Shown here piece by piece: positions 1-7,227 of a stretch of DNA of 28,782 bases; position 1 is the first letter of the stretch; each line of letters opens with the position of its first letter. The notes under the pieces were generated by a model. The model did not search any database. It had not been told where the DNA came from and worked only from the letters and a program-made list of their open reading frames with translations. This DNA is from Paradesertivirga sp965650335. Lineage in GTDB: Bacteria > Bacteroidota > Bacteroidia > Sphingobacteriales > Sphingobacteriaceae. The stretch covers positions 1 through 28,782 of the forward strand of contig CBFGOI010000060.1 of the NCBI GenBank assembly GCA_965650335.1, in the 5' to 3' direction. Position numbers and translations under genes: made by a program.

Positions 1-83
1 ACTTTTAATGTAAGAGCCGGATCAGCGGGTAAGCTGTAATCTATTTTATCTATTTCTGTTTCAGGTACTTTTCCAAAATCCAT
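1..83 (-). CDS. DUF72 (YecE-like) family protein, N-terminal part only
   Basis: A leftward reading frame starts at the ATG on 83-81 and runs off the left edge with no stop, giving about 27 residues (MDFGKVPETEIDKIDYSLPA and on). From memory, Bacteroidota DUF72 proteins have this kind of N-terminus (an MxFGKV opening, then a D-F/Y-x-LP stretch). That recall is the only basis for the name, and no catalytic or core motif is inside the window. It is divergent from the nucleotidyltransferase gene at 206. The 122-base gap between them shows a short hairpin but no clean promoter on either strand. Confidence 0.55.
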   Translation of the reverse strand, partial: MDFGKVPETEIDKIDYSLPADPALTLK

Positions 84-182
84 ACTGACAATTATTAGTT
101 AAAGGTAATAACAAAGAAATATCTTTTTCACTGGCCTTTGCAGGAATAAAACAGAAAGGTTTTTTTAAAGTTTATTATTTAA

Positions 183-196
183 CCTGTTTCCACAGG
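183..196 (+). promoter_or_regulatory. Small hairpin just ahead of the nucleotidyltransferase start
   Basis: CCTGT (183-187) pairs with ACAGG (192-196) around a TTCC loop, ending 9 nt before the ATG at 206. It is short enough to be chance. If real, it lies in the 5' untranslated region and could affect ribosome access. Confidence 0.2.
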
Positions 197-205
197 AACA
201 CACCT

Positions 206-949
206 ATGATAGAAACGAAAGAACAGAAAAATGAGGCAGAGGCCTTCTATAGAGAAGCACTTGAATTATTGGAAGAATGTGGTACAAATTTTATGCTCGG
301 AGGCGGTTTTGCGATGTCGCAGTATACCGGAATCTTTCGCGACACCAAAGACCTTGACATTTTCTGCAAACCAAACGAATACCCTAGCATCTTGAAATTT
401 TTTGCGGCAAAAGGCTATCGCACAGAGTTGTCAGACTCAAGGTGGTTAGCTAAGATTTTTAAAGGTGAGTACTTTATTGATATAATTTTCGACACCGTTA
501 ATAATATTTGCACAGTAGACGATACCTGGTATAAATATGCAACTAAAGGAAAATTTGTGGGTATGCCCGTTAAATTTTTACCTGCCGAAGAATTGATCTG
601 GTGCAAAATATATGTACAAAACAGAGAGCGGTTTGATGGAGCGGATATAAATCACATCATATTAAAGTATGGAAAAAAACTCGACTGGAAACGTTTGCTT
701 TTCCGTTTAGATCCGCATTGGCACCTATTGTTGTCGCAAATCATTAATTTTCAGTTCGTTTACCCCGCAGACTTTCACGACATTATCCCCAAATGGCTGT
801 TTGAGGATTTGATGAACAGAGCTCATGAACAATACGATTTGCCTCCATCCCTGGAAAAAGTTTGTCGTGGTCCGGTAATTGATCAAACTCAATACATGGT
901 AGACATCAAAGAATGGGATTATAAAGTTACTACCATAAAAACAGTTTAA
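206..949 (+). CDS. Nucleotidyltransferase-fold protein
   Basis: 247 residues, apparently cytosolic (no signal peptide or membrane segment). The N-terminal half has a nucleotidyltransferase signature: a glycine turn LGGGFAMSQYTG at 31-42, then TKDLDIF at 47-53, giving the D49-x-D51 metal pair. A possible third acidic residue is D92 in FIDIIFD. This resembles the minimal nucleotidyltransferases that include aminoglycoside and tRNA-type enzymes, but the substrate cannot be read. The C-terminal half is Trp- and His-rich with no domain I recognise. The stop overlaps the next start (TAATG), so it is very likely translationally coupled to the metallophosphoesterase. An antitoxin-type or RNA-modifying role is speculation. 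Confidence 0.7.
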   Translation: MIETKEQKNEAEAFYREALELLEECGTNFMLGGGFAMSQYTGIFRDTKDLDIFCKPNEYPSILKFFAAKGYRTELSDSRWLAKIFKGEYFIDIIFDTVNNICTVDDTWYKYATKGKFVGMPVKFLPAEELIWCKIYVQNRERFDGADINHIILKYGKKLDWKRLLFRLDPHWHLLLSQIINFQFVYPADFHDIIPKWLFEDLMNRAHEQYDLPPSLEKVCRGPVIDQTQYMVDIKEWDYKVTTIKTV

Positions 950-1689
950 TGATGGACGAGGAAAACAAACGCACGAAAATTGCTGCTGTAGCAGACATTC
1001 ATGTTAAAGAAACCGACAAAGGTAAATGGGTTGAGTATTTTAAAGATATTTCAAAACATGCCGATGTGTTGGTTATCGCCGGCGATTTAACAGACACAGG
1101 TGATGAACAGGAAGCCCAGGTATTAGCCGACGAACTAAAGGCATGCACCGTACCGGTAGTTGCTGTTCTAGGCAATCACGATTTTGAAAAAGGTCGACAC
1201 AAGCTGATTCGAAGCATTCTGCAGAACGAAAGTGTGCATATTTTGGATGGAGAGGCAATTATCATTAACAATGTGGGCTTCGCCGGAGTTAAAGGATTTG
1301 GTGGTGGCTTTGACCATCACATGCTTTCTATGTTTGGCGAAGGTGCGATGAAAGCATTTGTTCAGGAAGCGGTTGATGAAGCGCTTCATCTGGACAGAGC
1401 CCTGGCTCGTTTAGACGAAAATCCTAACGTTAAAAAAATCGCTATACTGCATTATTCGCCGATCCGAGATACGGTAATTGGTGAATCTGAAGCGATATTC
1501 CCTTTTTTAGGATCATCACGCCTGGCAGAGCCTTTGAGCAGACGAGGTGTTGATGCCGCCTTTCATGGCCATGCCCATATTGGAACTTTTGAGGGCGAAA
1601 CATCAGGCGGCGTTAAGGTGTTTAACGTGGCAAAACCCCTTCTTGCCCGCGAAGGACATACATCAGGATATTTTTTATTCGAAGTCTGA
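949..1689 (+). CDS. Calcineurin-like metallophosphoesterase
   Basis: 246 residues with the full set of metallophosphoesterase motifs in order: D16-x-H18 (ADIHV), GDLTD with D46, GNHD with N76 and H77, H168 (ILHYSP), and GHAH with H208 and H210. These bind a di-metal centre that hydrolyses phosphoester bonds. The substrate (nucleotide, phosphoprotein or nucleic acid) cannot be inferred. There is no signal peptide, so it should be cytosolic. The start is either of two adjacent ATGs (949 or 952). The first shares its A with the upstream stop codon, indicating one transcript and a shared job with the nucleotidyltransferase. Confidence 0.85.
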   Translation: MMDEENKRTKIAAVADIHVKETDKGKWVEYFKDISKHADVLVIAGDLTDTGDEQEAQVLADELKACTVPVVAVLGNHDFEKGRHKLIRSILQNESVHILDGEAIIINNVGFAGVKGFGGGFDHHMLSMFGEGAMKAFVQEAVDEALHLDRALARLDENPNVKKIAILHYSPIRDTVIGESEAIFPFLGSSRLAEPLSRRGVDAAFHGHAHIGTFEGETSGGVKVFNVAKPLLAREGHTSGYFLFEV

Positions 1690-1766
1690 GCTGAGCAGGT
1701 ACAACGGTCAGAAATGACTGATTTTAAATTCAAACATTGCTCTCTTATTCAAAGCTCAATTTTGTT

Positions 1767-1774
1767 TAGCTTTG
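1767..1774 (+). promoter_or_regulatory. TAnnTTTG-type -7 box ahead of the acyltransferase
   Basis: TAGCTTTG matches the Bacteroidota -7 consensus TAnnTTTG. It is only 3 nt from the ATG at 1778, so a transcript begun here would be leaderless. No good TTTG -33 element is seen at the usual 19-20 nt spacing, so this is tentative. Confidence 0.4.
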
Positions 1775-1777
1775 GCG

Positions 1778-2635
1778 ATGCTTACCCGACTTGCGATACT
1801 GGGATTAAAACTTTTATCTTATTTACCTTTAAATGTCCTTTACATCCTTTCGGATGGTCTGTTTATAGTTCTCTTTCATATTACAAAATACCGTAGAGCG
1901 GTTGTTGCCGAAAACCTTAAAAATGCTTTCCCTGAAAAGGATATCACAGAAAGAAACCAAATCACCATACAGTATTATCGATATCTATGTGATTTAATCA
2001 TCGAATCCGTAAAGATGATCAGTATTTCCAAAGCCGAAGCTATGGAAAGGTTTAAATTCGTCAATCCTGAATTATTGCAAGAATATTTCGACCAAAATAA
2101 AAGTATACTCGCGGCTGCCGGCCACTATGGCAACTGGGAAATGGCAAGCAATGTTGGTTTAACAACCGATAAGAAAACACTGGTAGTATATAAACCGCTA
2201 ACAAACCAAATATTCGAACGATTTCTAAAGAAAGTCCGCTCTCGTTTTAATGCAAAAATGATCCCGATGAAGACATCCTTCCGAGAGATTTTATCCTACA
2301 GAAAAGAGCCAACGATTTCTATCCTGATCAGCGACCAAACCCCTGTTCGGAGCGATGCACATTTTTTCACAACTTTTTTAAATCAACCAACTGCAGTTTT
2401 TTTAGGAATTGAAAAACTCGCTAAATCCTACAATTATCCTGTCGTATTTTGCGATGTTAAGGTCGTAAAACGTGGTCATTATACATGCGAATTTGTGCCT
2501 CTGATAGAAGAACCCAAATTAACGGCAGAGCATGAAATTACCCAAGCTCATGTAAAATACCTTGAAAAAATGATTCAGAAAGAGCCCCAATACTGGATCT
2601 GGTCGCATAAGCGATGGAAATTTAAACCTGACTGA
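1778..2635 (+). CDS. LpxL/HtrB-type lysophospholipid or lipid A acyltransferase
   Basis: 285 residues from the ATG at 1778; a TTG six bases earlier would lie inside the likely -7 box. The N-terminus is hydrophobic (LAILGLKLLSYLPLNVLYIL), as in inner-membrane-anchored late acyltransferases of lipid A synthesis. The catalytic H-x4-E type motif is visible as GHYGNWEMAS around residue 116, and later segments (ISDQTPV, EPQYWIWSHKRWK near the C-terminus) also fit the family. It would transfer an acyl chain from acyl-ACP to a lipid A precursor or a related lipid at the cytoplasmic face. Some Bacteroidota paralogues act on aminolipids instead, so the acceptor is not certain. Confidence 0.85.
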   Translation: MLTRLAILGLKLLSYLPLNVLYILSDGLFIVLFHITKYRRAVVAENLKNAFPEKDITERNQITIQYYRYLCDLIIESVKMISISKAEAMERFKFVNPELLQEYFDQNKSILAAAGHYGNWEMASNVGLTTDKKTLVVYKPLTNQIFERFLKKVRSRFNAKMIPMKTSFREILSYRKEPTISILISDQTPVRSDAHFFTTFLNQPTAVFLGIEKLAKSYNYPVVFCDVKVVKRGHYTCEFVPLIEEPKLTAEHEITQAHVKYLEKMIQKEPQYWIWSHKRWKFKPD

Positions 2636-2642
2636 AAAGCTG

Positions 2643-3347
2643 CTACAAATTGGTGTTTGGCCGGTGCGAATTAGCCTCTCTGATTTCTTCAAGATTTCTC
2701 ATAATCTTGGTAAAACCCCGGTGAACGTTTTGAGTATCAAAGAGAGGAAAAACAAGTCCGCTGCCCCAAAATACAGTCTTATCTTTTCGAACGTGGAATC
2801 TTTCGTCAATAGCTTTACCGTATTTTAACGCATTTTCTAATTCTTTCAAATGTTCATTCGTTTCCTGATCTTTTTCGGTAAAAAACACCTTTGCATTTAC
2901 GCCGAGAATTTCTTTATCCGAATACCCTAAAAGCCGCTCAGCCCCCTTATTCCAACTGCTTACATCTCCCATTTTATCGGTGGTAAAAACGGCATATTCT
3001 TCTAAACTTTCAAGTACCTGTTGATAAAAGTCTTCGCTTAAGCGGAAGGATCTGTCTTCCAAAACATCAATAGGAAGCAAATCAGGCACATTCTCATCCA
3101 TAGGTAAATCAATCACCACAACAGTAGAATTGTCAATACCGCAAGCCATCTGCAAAGGTTCTTGTGTGATGTGATAATACGTTTCGAAACCCTCTGGCAG
3201 CTTTTCCAGCTCCGGCTTTTCCCTGACCGGAAAAAGTGTTACAGTTACTGTACCTGCCTCAGAGTCTTCTTCAGTCTTAGCCAGGACAAAGGCATAACCT
3301 TTCTCAATAAGGTAACCTAATATTCGGGTGCTTAAAGGAATTGTCAT
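2643..3347 (-). CDS. PAS-domain protein without an output domain
   Basis: 234 residues. A PAS fold runs from about residue 105 to 220 (LESLEEYAVFTTDKMGDVSSWNKGAERLLGYSDKEILG, later ERFHVRKDKTVFWGSG and GFTKIMRNLEE). It looks like the sensor half of a hybrid histidine kinase, but no kinase, cyclase or DNA-binding domain follows. The first 100 residues (TRILGYLIEKGYAFVLA and on) match no family I recognise. There is no signal peptide or membrane segment, so it is a soluble cytosolic sensor or adaptor. Its stop faces the acyltransferase stop 7 nt away. Either it signals by binding a partner or it derives from a truncated kinase; the clean reading frame argues against recent decay. Confidence 0.7.
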   Translation of the reverse strand: MTIPLSTRILGYLIEKGYAFVLAKTEEDSEAGTVTVTLFPVREKPELEKLPEGFETYYHITQEPLQMACGIDNSTVVVIDLPMDENVPDLLPIDVLEDRSFRLSEDFYQQVLESLEEYAVFTTDKMGDVSSWNKGAERLLGYSDKEILGVNAKVFFTEKDQETNEHLKELENALKYGKAIDERFHVRKDKTVFWGSGLVFPLFDTQNVHRGFTKIMRNLEEIREANSHRPNTNL

Positions 3348-3436
3348 AATAGATGTTTTTTCTAAACCCTGAAATCTATAAAGTTTAAATTTTAGTCCTT
3401 TGTTTTAGATGTTGCATTATTTGATTTATTGCGTGC

Positions 3437-3444
3437 TAACTTTG
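3437..3444 (+). promoter_or_regulatory. Candidate -7 box for rluF
   Basis: TAACTTTG fits TAnnTTTG exactly. A TTG at 3412-3414 lies 22 nt upstream, slightly longer than the usual -33 spacing. Transcription would start near 3450, giving a roughly 50-nt leader that contains the perfect hairpin at 3459-3481. Confidence 0.5.
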
Positions 3445-3458
3445 CAGCTATCGGGAGG

Positions 3459-3481
3459 CTGTATAATTTCGAATTATACAG
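3459..3481 (+). promoter_or_regulatory. Perfect 10-bp inverted repeat in the rluF leader
   Basis: CTGTATAATT (3459-3468) and AATTATACAG (3472-3481) are exact reverse complements around a TCG spacer. The element ends 21 nt before the ATG at 3503. As RNA it is a hairpin in the 5' untranslated region; as DNA it is a near-symmetric operator-like site. No T-run follows, so it is not a standard terminator. Confidence 0.5.
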
Positions 3482-3502
3482 ATTCGGATTTATTGGAATC
3501 AA

Positions 3503-4459
3503 ATGTCAGTTAACACTACACGGTTAAACAAATACATCAGCGAAAGCGGGATCTGTTCAAGACGCCAGGCAGATAAATTTATCGAGAATGGTAATGTATT
3601 TATCAACGGAAAGAGAGCTAAAATAGGTGATCAGGTATTACCTACCGACCGTGTGGTTGTAAATGGCAATGCCATTGAACCACGAAAAGAGGAAGACGCA
3701 ATTTTTATTGCCTTCAATAAACCTGTTGGAGTAACCAGTACAACCGAGGCAAGTACTAAGAATAACATCGTTGACTACGTTAATCATAGCGAACGGATCT
3801 TCCCGATAGGCCGATTAGATAAAGACTCGCAGGGACTGATATTTTTAACAAGCAACGGCGACATTGTAAACAAGATCTTAAGAGCTGGGAATAATCACGA
3901 AAAAGAATACCTGGTGACCGTTAATAAGCCAATAACGGATGAATTTATCAACTCTATGTCTTCAGGCGTTCCCATCTTGGGATCAATGACCAAAAAATGT
4001 ACAGTTACTAAAGAAAGTCCTTTTGTATTTAAGATAATTTTAATCCAGGGTATGAACCGCCAGATACGACGAATGTGCGAATACTTTGGCTATGAAGTTA
4101 CTAAACTGGAAAGGACACGCATTATGAACATCAGCTTAAAGGGTTTGCCCCTGGGCGAATGGCGTGAACTTACTGAGCAGGAGCTGGCAGGTATTTTTAA
4201 GATGATTGAACACTCAAGCTCTACCAAGGAACCGGCTAAGCAAAAAAGCCGGAATCCTGTTGCTGCTTCATCTGCAAAGCCTTCAAGCTCCGCACCATCA
4301 GCTAAAATTCATTCTGCACCACGATCAAACAACCAAAAAACGAAGAGCAAGTCAGACAGAGACAGAACCGGTGGAAAAAACACCAGTGCAAGAAATACCG
4401 CCAAACCATCTAAAGGTAAATCCGGTATTAAAGGAAAAAGTAAATCTCCGAGAAGATAA
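3503..4459 (+). CDS. rluF: 23S rRNA pseudouridine synthase, RluF type
   Basis: 318 residues. An S4 RNA-binding domain comes first (about 7-65: RLNKYISESGICSRRQADKF, NGKRAKIGD). The RsuA/RluF-type synthase domain follows, with catalytic Asp in GRLDKDSQGL (about residues 103-112) and a later NRQIRRMCEYFGYEV motif. The text closely resembles enteric RluF, which modifies U2604 of 23S rRNA, more than RluB or RluE; this is from memory, not an alignment. A Ser/Lys/Ala-rich basic tail (about 238-318) probably contacts RNA. Its stop codon abuts the stop of the opposite-strand META gene with no bases between. Confidence 0.85.
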   Translation: MSVNTTRLNKYISESGICSRRQADKFIENGNVFINGKRAKIGDQVLPTDRVVVNGNAIEPRKEEDAIFIAFNKPVGVTSTTEASTKNNIVDYVNHSERIFPIGRLDKDSQGLIFLTSNGDIVNKILRAGNNHEKEYLVTVNKPITDEFINSMSSGVPILGSMTKKCTVTKESPFVFKIILIQGMNRQIRRMCEYFGYEVTKLERTRIMNISLKGLPLGEWRELTEQELAGIFKMIEHSSSTKEPAKQKSRNPVAASSAKPSSSAPSAKIHSAPRSNNQKTKSKSDRDRTGGKNTSARNTAKPSKGKSGIKGKSKSPRR

Positions 4460-4867
4460 TTACTTTTTAAAGGTTAGCAACACATTGTCCGAATCCGACA
4501 GGTACAGCATTCCGTTTCTAATCTCAAAACGTTTAACATTCCTCAAATTCGTAATCATTTGGCTTTCCAGATCCATAACACCATCGCAATACATTTTTGT
4601 TGAAACAATTTCCTGGAAGGTTAGCTGATTATCTCCCATTCGTTCATAATCGGCATTAATGCTGTTGCAAAAGGCTTTTCCTTTAACTTCTAGATCCTCG
4701 CCGTCGAAAACGAGATATGCCCTGCCAGCGGGGCTCACAACTTTATGGTTAATGGCGGTAAGCTTCCATTCGGGTCCATCCAATTTTAAGGGCACATTTT
4801 CAGGCCTTAAGGCATTACAAGCCGAAAAACACATAGCGACCGATATACAAAGTAAAAAATTTTTCAT
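4460..4867 (-). CDS. META/HslJ-domain lipoprotein
   Basis: 135 residues. A type II signal peptide ends in a lipobox, FSAC, with C17 as the lipidated residue. The rest matches the META (HslJ) domain: W-x-L-T opening (EWKLTAINHKVV), AYLVFDGEDLEVKGKAFCNSINADY, STKMYCDGVMDLE, and a final LYLSDSDNVLLTFKK. HslJ-type proteins are small periplasmic or outer-membrane-facing beta proteins linked to envelope or heat stress; the biochemical role is unknown. The gap to the upstream flavoprotein is 46 nt, so shared transcription is possible. Confidence 0.8.
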   Translation of the reverse strand: MKNFLLCISVAMCFSACNALRPENVPLKLDGPEWKLTAINHKVVSPAGRAYLVFDGEDLEVKGKAFCNSINADYERMGDNQLTFQEIVSTKMYCDGVMDLESQMITNLRNVKRFEIRNGMLYLSDSDNVLLTFKK

Positions 4868-4913
4868 AATTCTTTTTTAATCAGAACAAATGATACTCAG
4901 CTATGTTTGCCTC

Positions 4914-6101
4914 CTAAAGGTTCTGAGCGATTACAAAGCCACTCGCCCAGGCCCATTGAAAATTGTATCCACCAAGCCAGCCGGTCACATCTACACATTC
5001 TCCGCCAAAAAATAAGCCGTGTACCTTCTTTGCTTCAAGCGTTTTTGAAGAAAGCTCGTCGGTGGCTACTCCTCCCCTCATAACTTCCGCCCTGTCATAA
5101 CCCTTATCACCCGCCGGCTTTACCTTAAATTCATGAATAAAAACATTTATTTCTTCAAATTCATGCTTGTTTAAGGATGCTATATTTTTATCAACCGGAA
5201 GGTATTTCCCTAAGGCTTCAGCAAACTTTCTGCTGTACAATCCAGAAAGTAGATTTAATAAGGTTTTCTTTCCATTCTCCCGGCGCTCTTGTTCCAATAT
5301 CTCAACAATCGATTGGTTGGGAAGCATGTCAATACGGATCTCCTCGCCTGCTCGCCAGTAGGAGGATATTTGTAGAATTGCAGGACCGCTTAAACCCCAA
5401 TGCGTAAAAAGAATATTCTCCTCGAAACTTATTCTATCATTGCTTACGCGACAAAAAATGCTATTTCCCGAAAGATTAGCAAACCACTCAGCATCTTTGC
5501 CGGTAACACTTAAAGGAACCAGGGCCGGGGCAGTTTCAACAATTTTTAAACCAAACTGCCTTGCAATCTTAATCCCAAAATCACTTGCGCCCATCTTCTG
5601 AACAGGCAATCCGCCAGAAGCAATTACAACTTTTGCAGCTTTTATTTGATGAGATTTACCGTTTTGATCATAGCTAATCAAAAAGCCTCCATCAACTTGC
5701 TCGATTCGCTTCACATCCGAATTACAGCGAATTTCCTGACCGAAATCTGCACATAAACTTGTAAAAACCTCTACAATATCCTTCGCCTTATTGCTTACCG
5801 GAAACAATTGACCTAAGGTTTTTTCCTGCCCTATTATTCCATAGGTTTCAAAAAAACTAATGGTGTCTTCGACAGTCCATTGAGAAAAAGGAGATTTTGA
5901 AAAATGTTCGTTTTGAGATATAAAGTTGTTGGGAGCACTATAAAGATTGGTGTAATTACACCTTCCACCTCCGGAAATCAGGATTTTAGCCCCCGGCTTA
6001 TCAGTCTTTTCAAGCACTAAAACCTTTTTCCCTAAGAAGCCTGCTTGTACAGCACACATTAATCCGCAGGCGCCTCCGCCAATTATTACTGCATCAATCA
6101 T
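4914..6101 (-). CDS. HI0933/YhiN-family flavoprotein (FAD-dependent oxidoreductase)
   Basis: 395 residues. The N-terminal dinucleotide-binding motif is VIIGGGACGLMCAVQAG (5-21), followed by the family's ISGGGRCNYTN signature (about 42-52). A second FAD-contact segment, VVIASGGLPVQKMGASDFG, sits mid-protein, and the C-terminus has GLFFGGECVDVTGWLGGYNFQWAWASG. This is the full length expected for the HI0933-like family. The natural substrate is not established for most members; some act on bile acid intermediates, which is unlikely here. It is cytosolic. A good promoter lies directly before the ATG. Confidence 0.85.
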   Translation of the reverse strand: MIDAVIIGGGACGLMCAVQAGFLGKKVLVLEKTDKPGAKILISGGGRCNYTNLYSAPNNFISQNEHFSKSPFSQWTVEDTISFFETYGIIGQEKTLGQLFPVSNKAKDIVEVFTSLCADFGQEIRCNSDVKRIEQVDGGFLISYDQNGKSHQIKAAKVVIASGGLPVQKMGASDFGIKIARQFGLKIVETAPALVPLSVTGKDAEWFANLSGNSIFCRVSNDRISFEENILFTHWGLSGPAILQISSYWRAGEEIRIDMLPNQSIVEILEQERRENGKKTLLNLLSGLYSRKFAEALGKYLPVDKNIASLNKHEFEEINVFIHEFKVKPAGDKGYDRAEVMRGGVATDELSSKTLEAKKVHGLFFGGECVDVTGWLGGYNFQWAWASGFVIAQNL

Positions 6102-6106
6102 TTCCG

Positions 6107-6114
6107 CAAATGTA
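6107..6114 (-). promoter_or_regulatory. -7 box of the flavoprotein gene, likely leaderless
   Basis: On the minus strand TACATTTG (6114 to 6107) fits TAnnTTTG. TTGG lies 19 nt upstream (6137-6134), close to the TTTG -33 consensus. Only 5 nt separate the box from the ATG at 6101, so the transcript would start at or within a few bases of the start codon. Confidence 0.6.
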
Positions 6115-6188
6115 GGCGCGTTTGATCAATCACCCAATAAATACATCAACATAAACCTGTTTAGATTTTATTTTTTAACATGTATACG

Positions 6189-6196
6189 TATATTTG
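6189..6196 (+). promoter_or_regulatory. his operon promoter (-7 box)
   Basis: TATATTTG matches TAnnTTTG, with TTTT at 6166-6169 exactly 19 nt upstream as a near-consensus -33 element. The predicted start is around 6201-6203, giving a leader of about 150 nt that contains the leader peptide ORF and the paired arms described below. Confidence 0.65.
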
Positions 6197-6207
6197 CGGC
6201 TCCCGAT

Positions 6208-6340
6208 TTAATCAGGAACCCAATTTATGGTAACAGTTTTTACACATCACATGCATCTTCACCATCGCCGGTTTGGCGAGATATGATATGTATGTTTCTA
6301 CGTGAAACTGTTTTTCCGAATAAATTATTGGTCTGATTAA
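6208..6340 (+). promoter_or_regulatory. his leader RNA: long imperfect inverted repeat enclosing a leader peptide, candidate attenuator
   Basis: Bases 6208-6239 pair with 6305-6340 in five collinear helices (28 bp): 6208-6215 with 6333-6340 (8 bp), 6218-6220 with 6330-6332, 6222-6228 with 6320-6326 (7 bp), 6229-6230 with 6316-6317, and 6232-6239 with 6305-6312 (8 bp). Inside lies the leader ORF and a TCGCC/GGCGA hairpin (6265-6279). A competing hairpin, GTTTC 6294-6298 with GAAAC 6304-6308, is followed by TGTTTTT and overlaps the inner 3' arm, so the two folds exclude each other. This is the layout of a ribosome-controlled switch. Whether it acts on transcription termination or on hisG translation (start 14 nt past the stem) cannot be told from sequence. 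Confidence 0.65.
6227..6286 (+). CDS. His-rich leader peptide of the his operon
   Basis: A 19-residue ORF, ATG to TGA, encodes MVTVFTHHMHLHHRRFGEI. Five of residues 7-13 are His, arranged HH-M-H-L-HH, far above chance and placed between the his promoter and hisG. The enteric hisL peptide also has a His run, used to sense charged histidyl-tRNA; that is the family knowledge applied here. The ATG lies within the 5' arm of the long stem, so initiation would open the structure. The stop is 68 nt before the hisG start. It was found by reading the leader directly and is likely absent from automatic annotation. Confidence 0.8.
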   Translation: MVTVFTHHMHLHHRRFGEI

Positions 6341-6354
6341 TAAAAATATAACAA

Positions 6355-7206
6355 TTGAAAACACTCAAAATAGCTATCCAGAAATCGGGTAGGTTAAACG
6401 AAAAATCTGTTGAGCTTCTTAAAAACTGCGGTTTAAGCTTCGAAAACTATAAAAGCTCCTTAATATCTCCGGTCTCAAATTTCCCATTAGAAATACTCTT
6501 TTTAAGAGATGATGATATTCCTGAATACGTTCAGGATGGCATTGCTGACTTAGGCATTGTCGGAGAAAACGTAATCAACGAAACTGAAGTAGATGTTGCT
6601 TACCTTCAGAAATTAGGGTTTGGTAAGTGTTCATTAAAGCTCGCCATTCCGAATAACTCTGAAATTAAAGCTATTTCCGATTTAAACGGAAAGTCAATTG
6701 CTACCTCTTATCCTGTTATCCTGGAAAAATTCCTGGCTAGCCACAATGTCAAGTCTGATATCAGAACCATTTCAGGCTCTGTAGAAATTGCTCCGGGCCT
6801 TGGTTTAAGTGATGCTATCTGCGATCTGGTATCAACAGGCGGAACCTTAATCAGTAATGGTTTAAAGCCTTTCGGCGATGTATTATATTCTGAAGCTGTT
6901 TTAATTGGCCGTAAAGGAGAAGAAAAAAATCCGCTGATCGTTGAGTTGATAGACCGGGTTCAATCGGTGCTTCGTGCAAAAGAAACTAAGTATGTGGTTT
7001 TGAATATCAACCGCAAAAACATTGAACAGATCAAAGCGCTTCTTCCCGGAATAAAAAGTCCTACTGTTGTGCCTTTGGCGGAAGAAGGTTGGGTTGCAGT
7101 TCACACCGTTATTCCTGAAAAAGATTTCTGGAGTAAAATAAGTGAGCTAAAAGCAGCCGGTGCCGAAGGGATCGTAGTAATGCCGATTGAGAAGATAATT
7201 TTGTAG
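6355..7206 (+). CDS. hisG: ATP phosphoribosyltransferase, long form
   Basis: 283 residues; first step of histidine synthesis (ATP + PRPP to phosphoribosyl-ATP). The start is TTG at 6355: an in-frame TAA at 6349-6351 rules out any upstream start, and MKTLKIAIQKSGRL is the expected N-terminus. The PRPP-binding loop DLVSTGGTL is at 157-165. The C-terminal part (about 210-283, ending EGIVVMPIEKIIL) is the ACT-like regulatory domain of long HisG enzymes, which binds histidine for feedback inhibition, so no HisZ partner is needed. Control is therefore likely double: RNA leader plus enzyme inhibition. Confidence 0.97.
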   Translation: MKTLKIAIQKSGRLNEKSVELLKNCGLSFENYKSSLISPVSNFPLEILFLRDDDIPEYVQDGIADLGIVGENVINETEVDVAYLQKLGFGKCSLKLAIPNNSEIKAISDLNGKSIATSYPVILEKFLASHNVKSDIRTISGSVEIAPGLGLSDAICDLVSTGGTLISNGLKPFGDVLYSEAVLIGRKGEEKNPLIVELIDRVQSVLRAKETKYVVLNINRKNIEQIKALLPGIKSPTVVPLAEEGWVAVHTVIPEKDFWSKISELKAAGAEGIVVMPIEKIIL

Positions 7207-7227
7207 TTATAAGACTAAAGTTTACCA

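Noticed and set aside
4206..4628. 140-residue plus-strand ORF overlapping the end of rluF
   Set aside because: It is an alternate frame of the rluF tail and the antisense of the META gene; composition is low complexity and no domain is seen.
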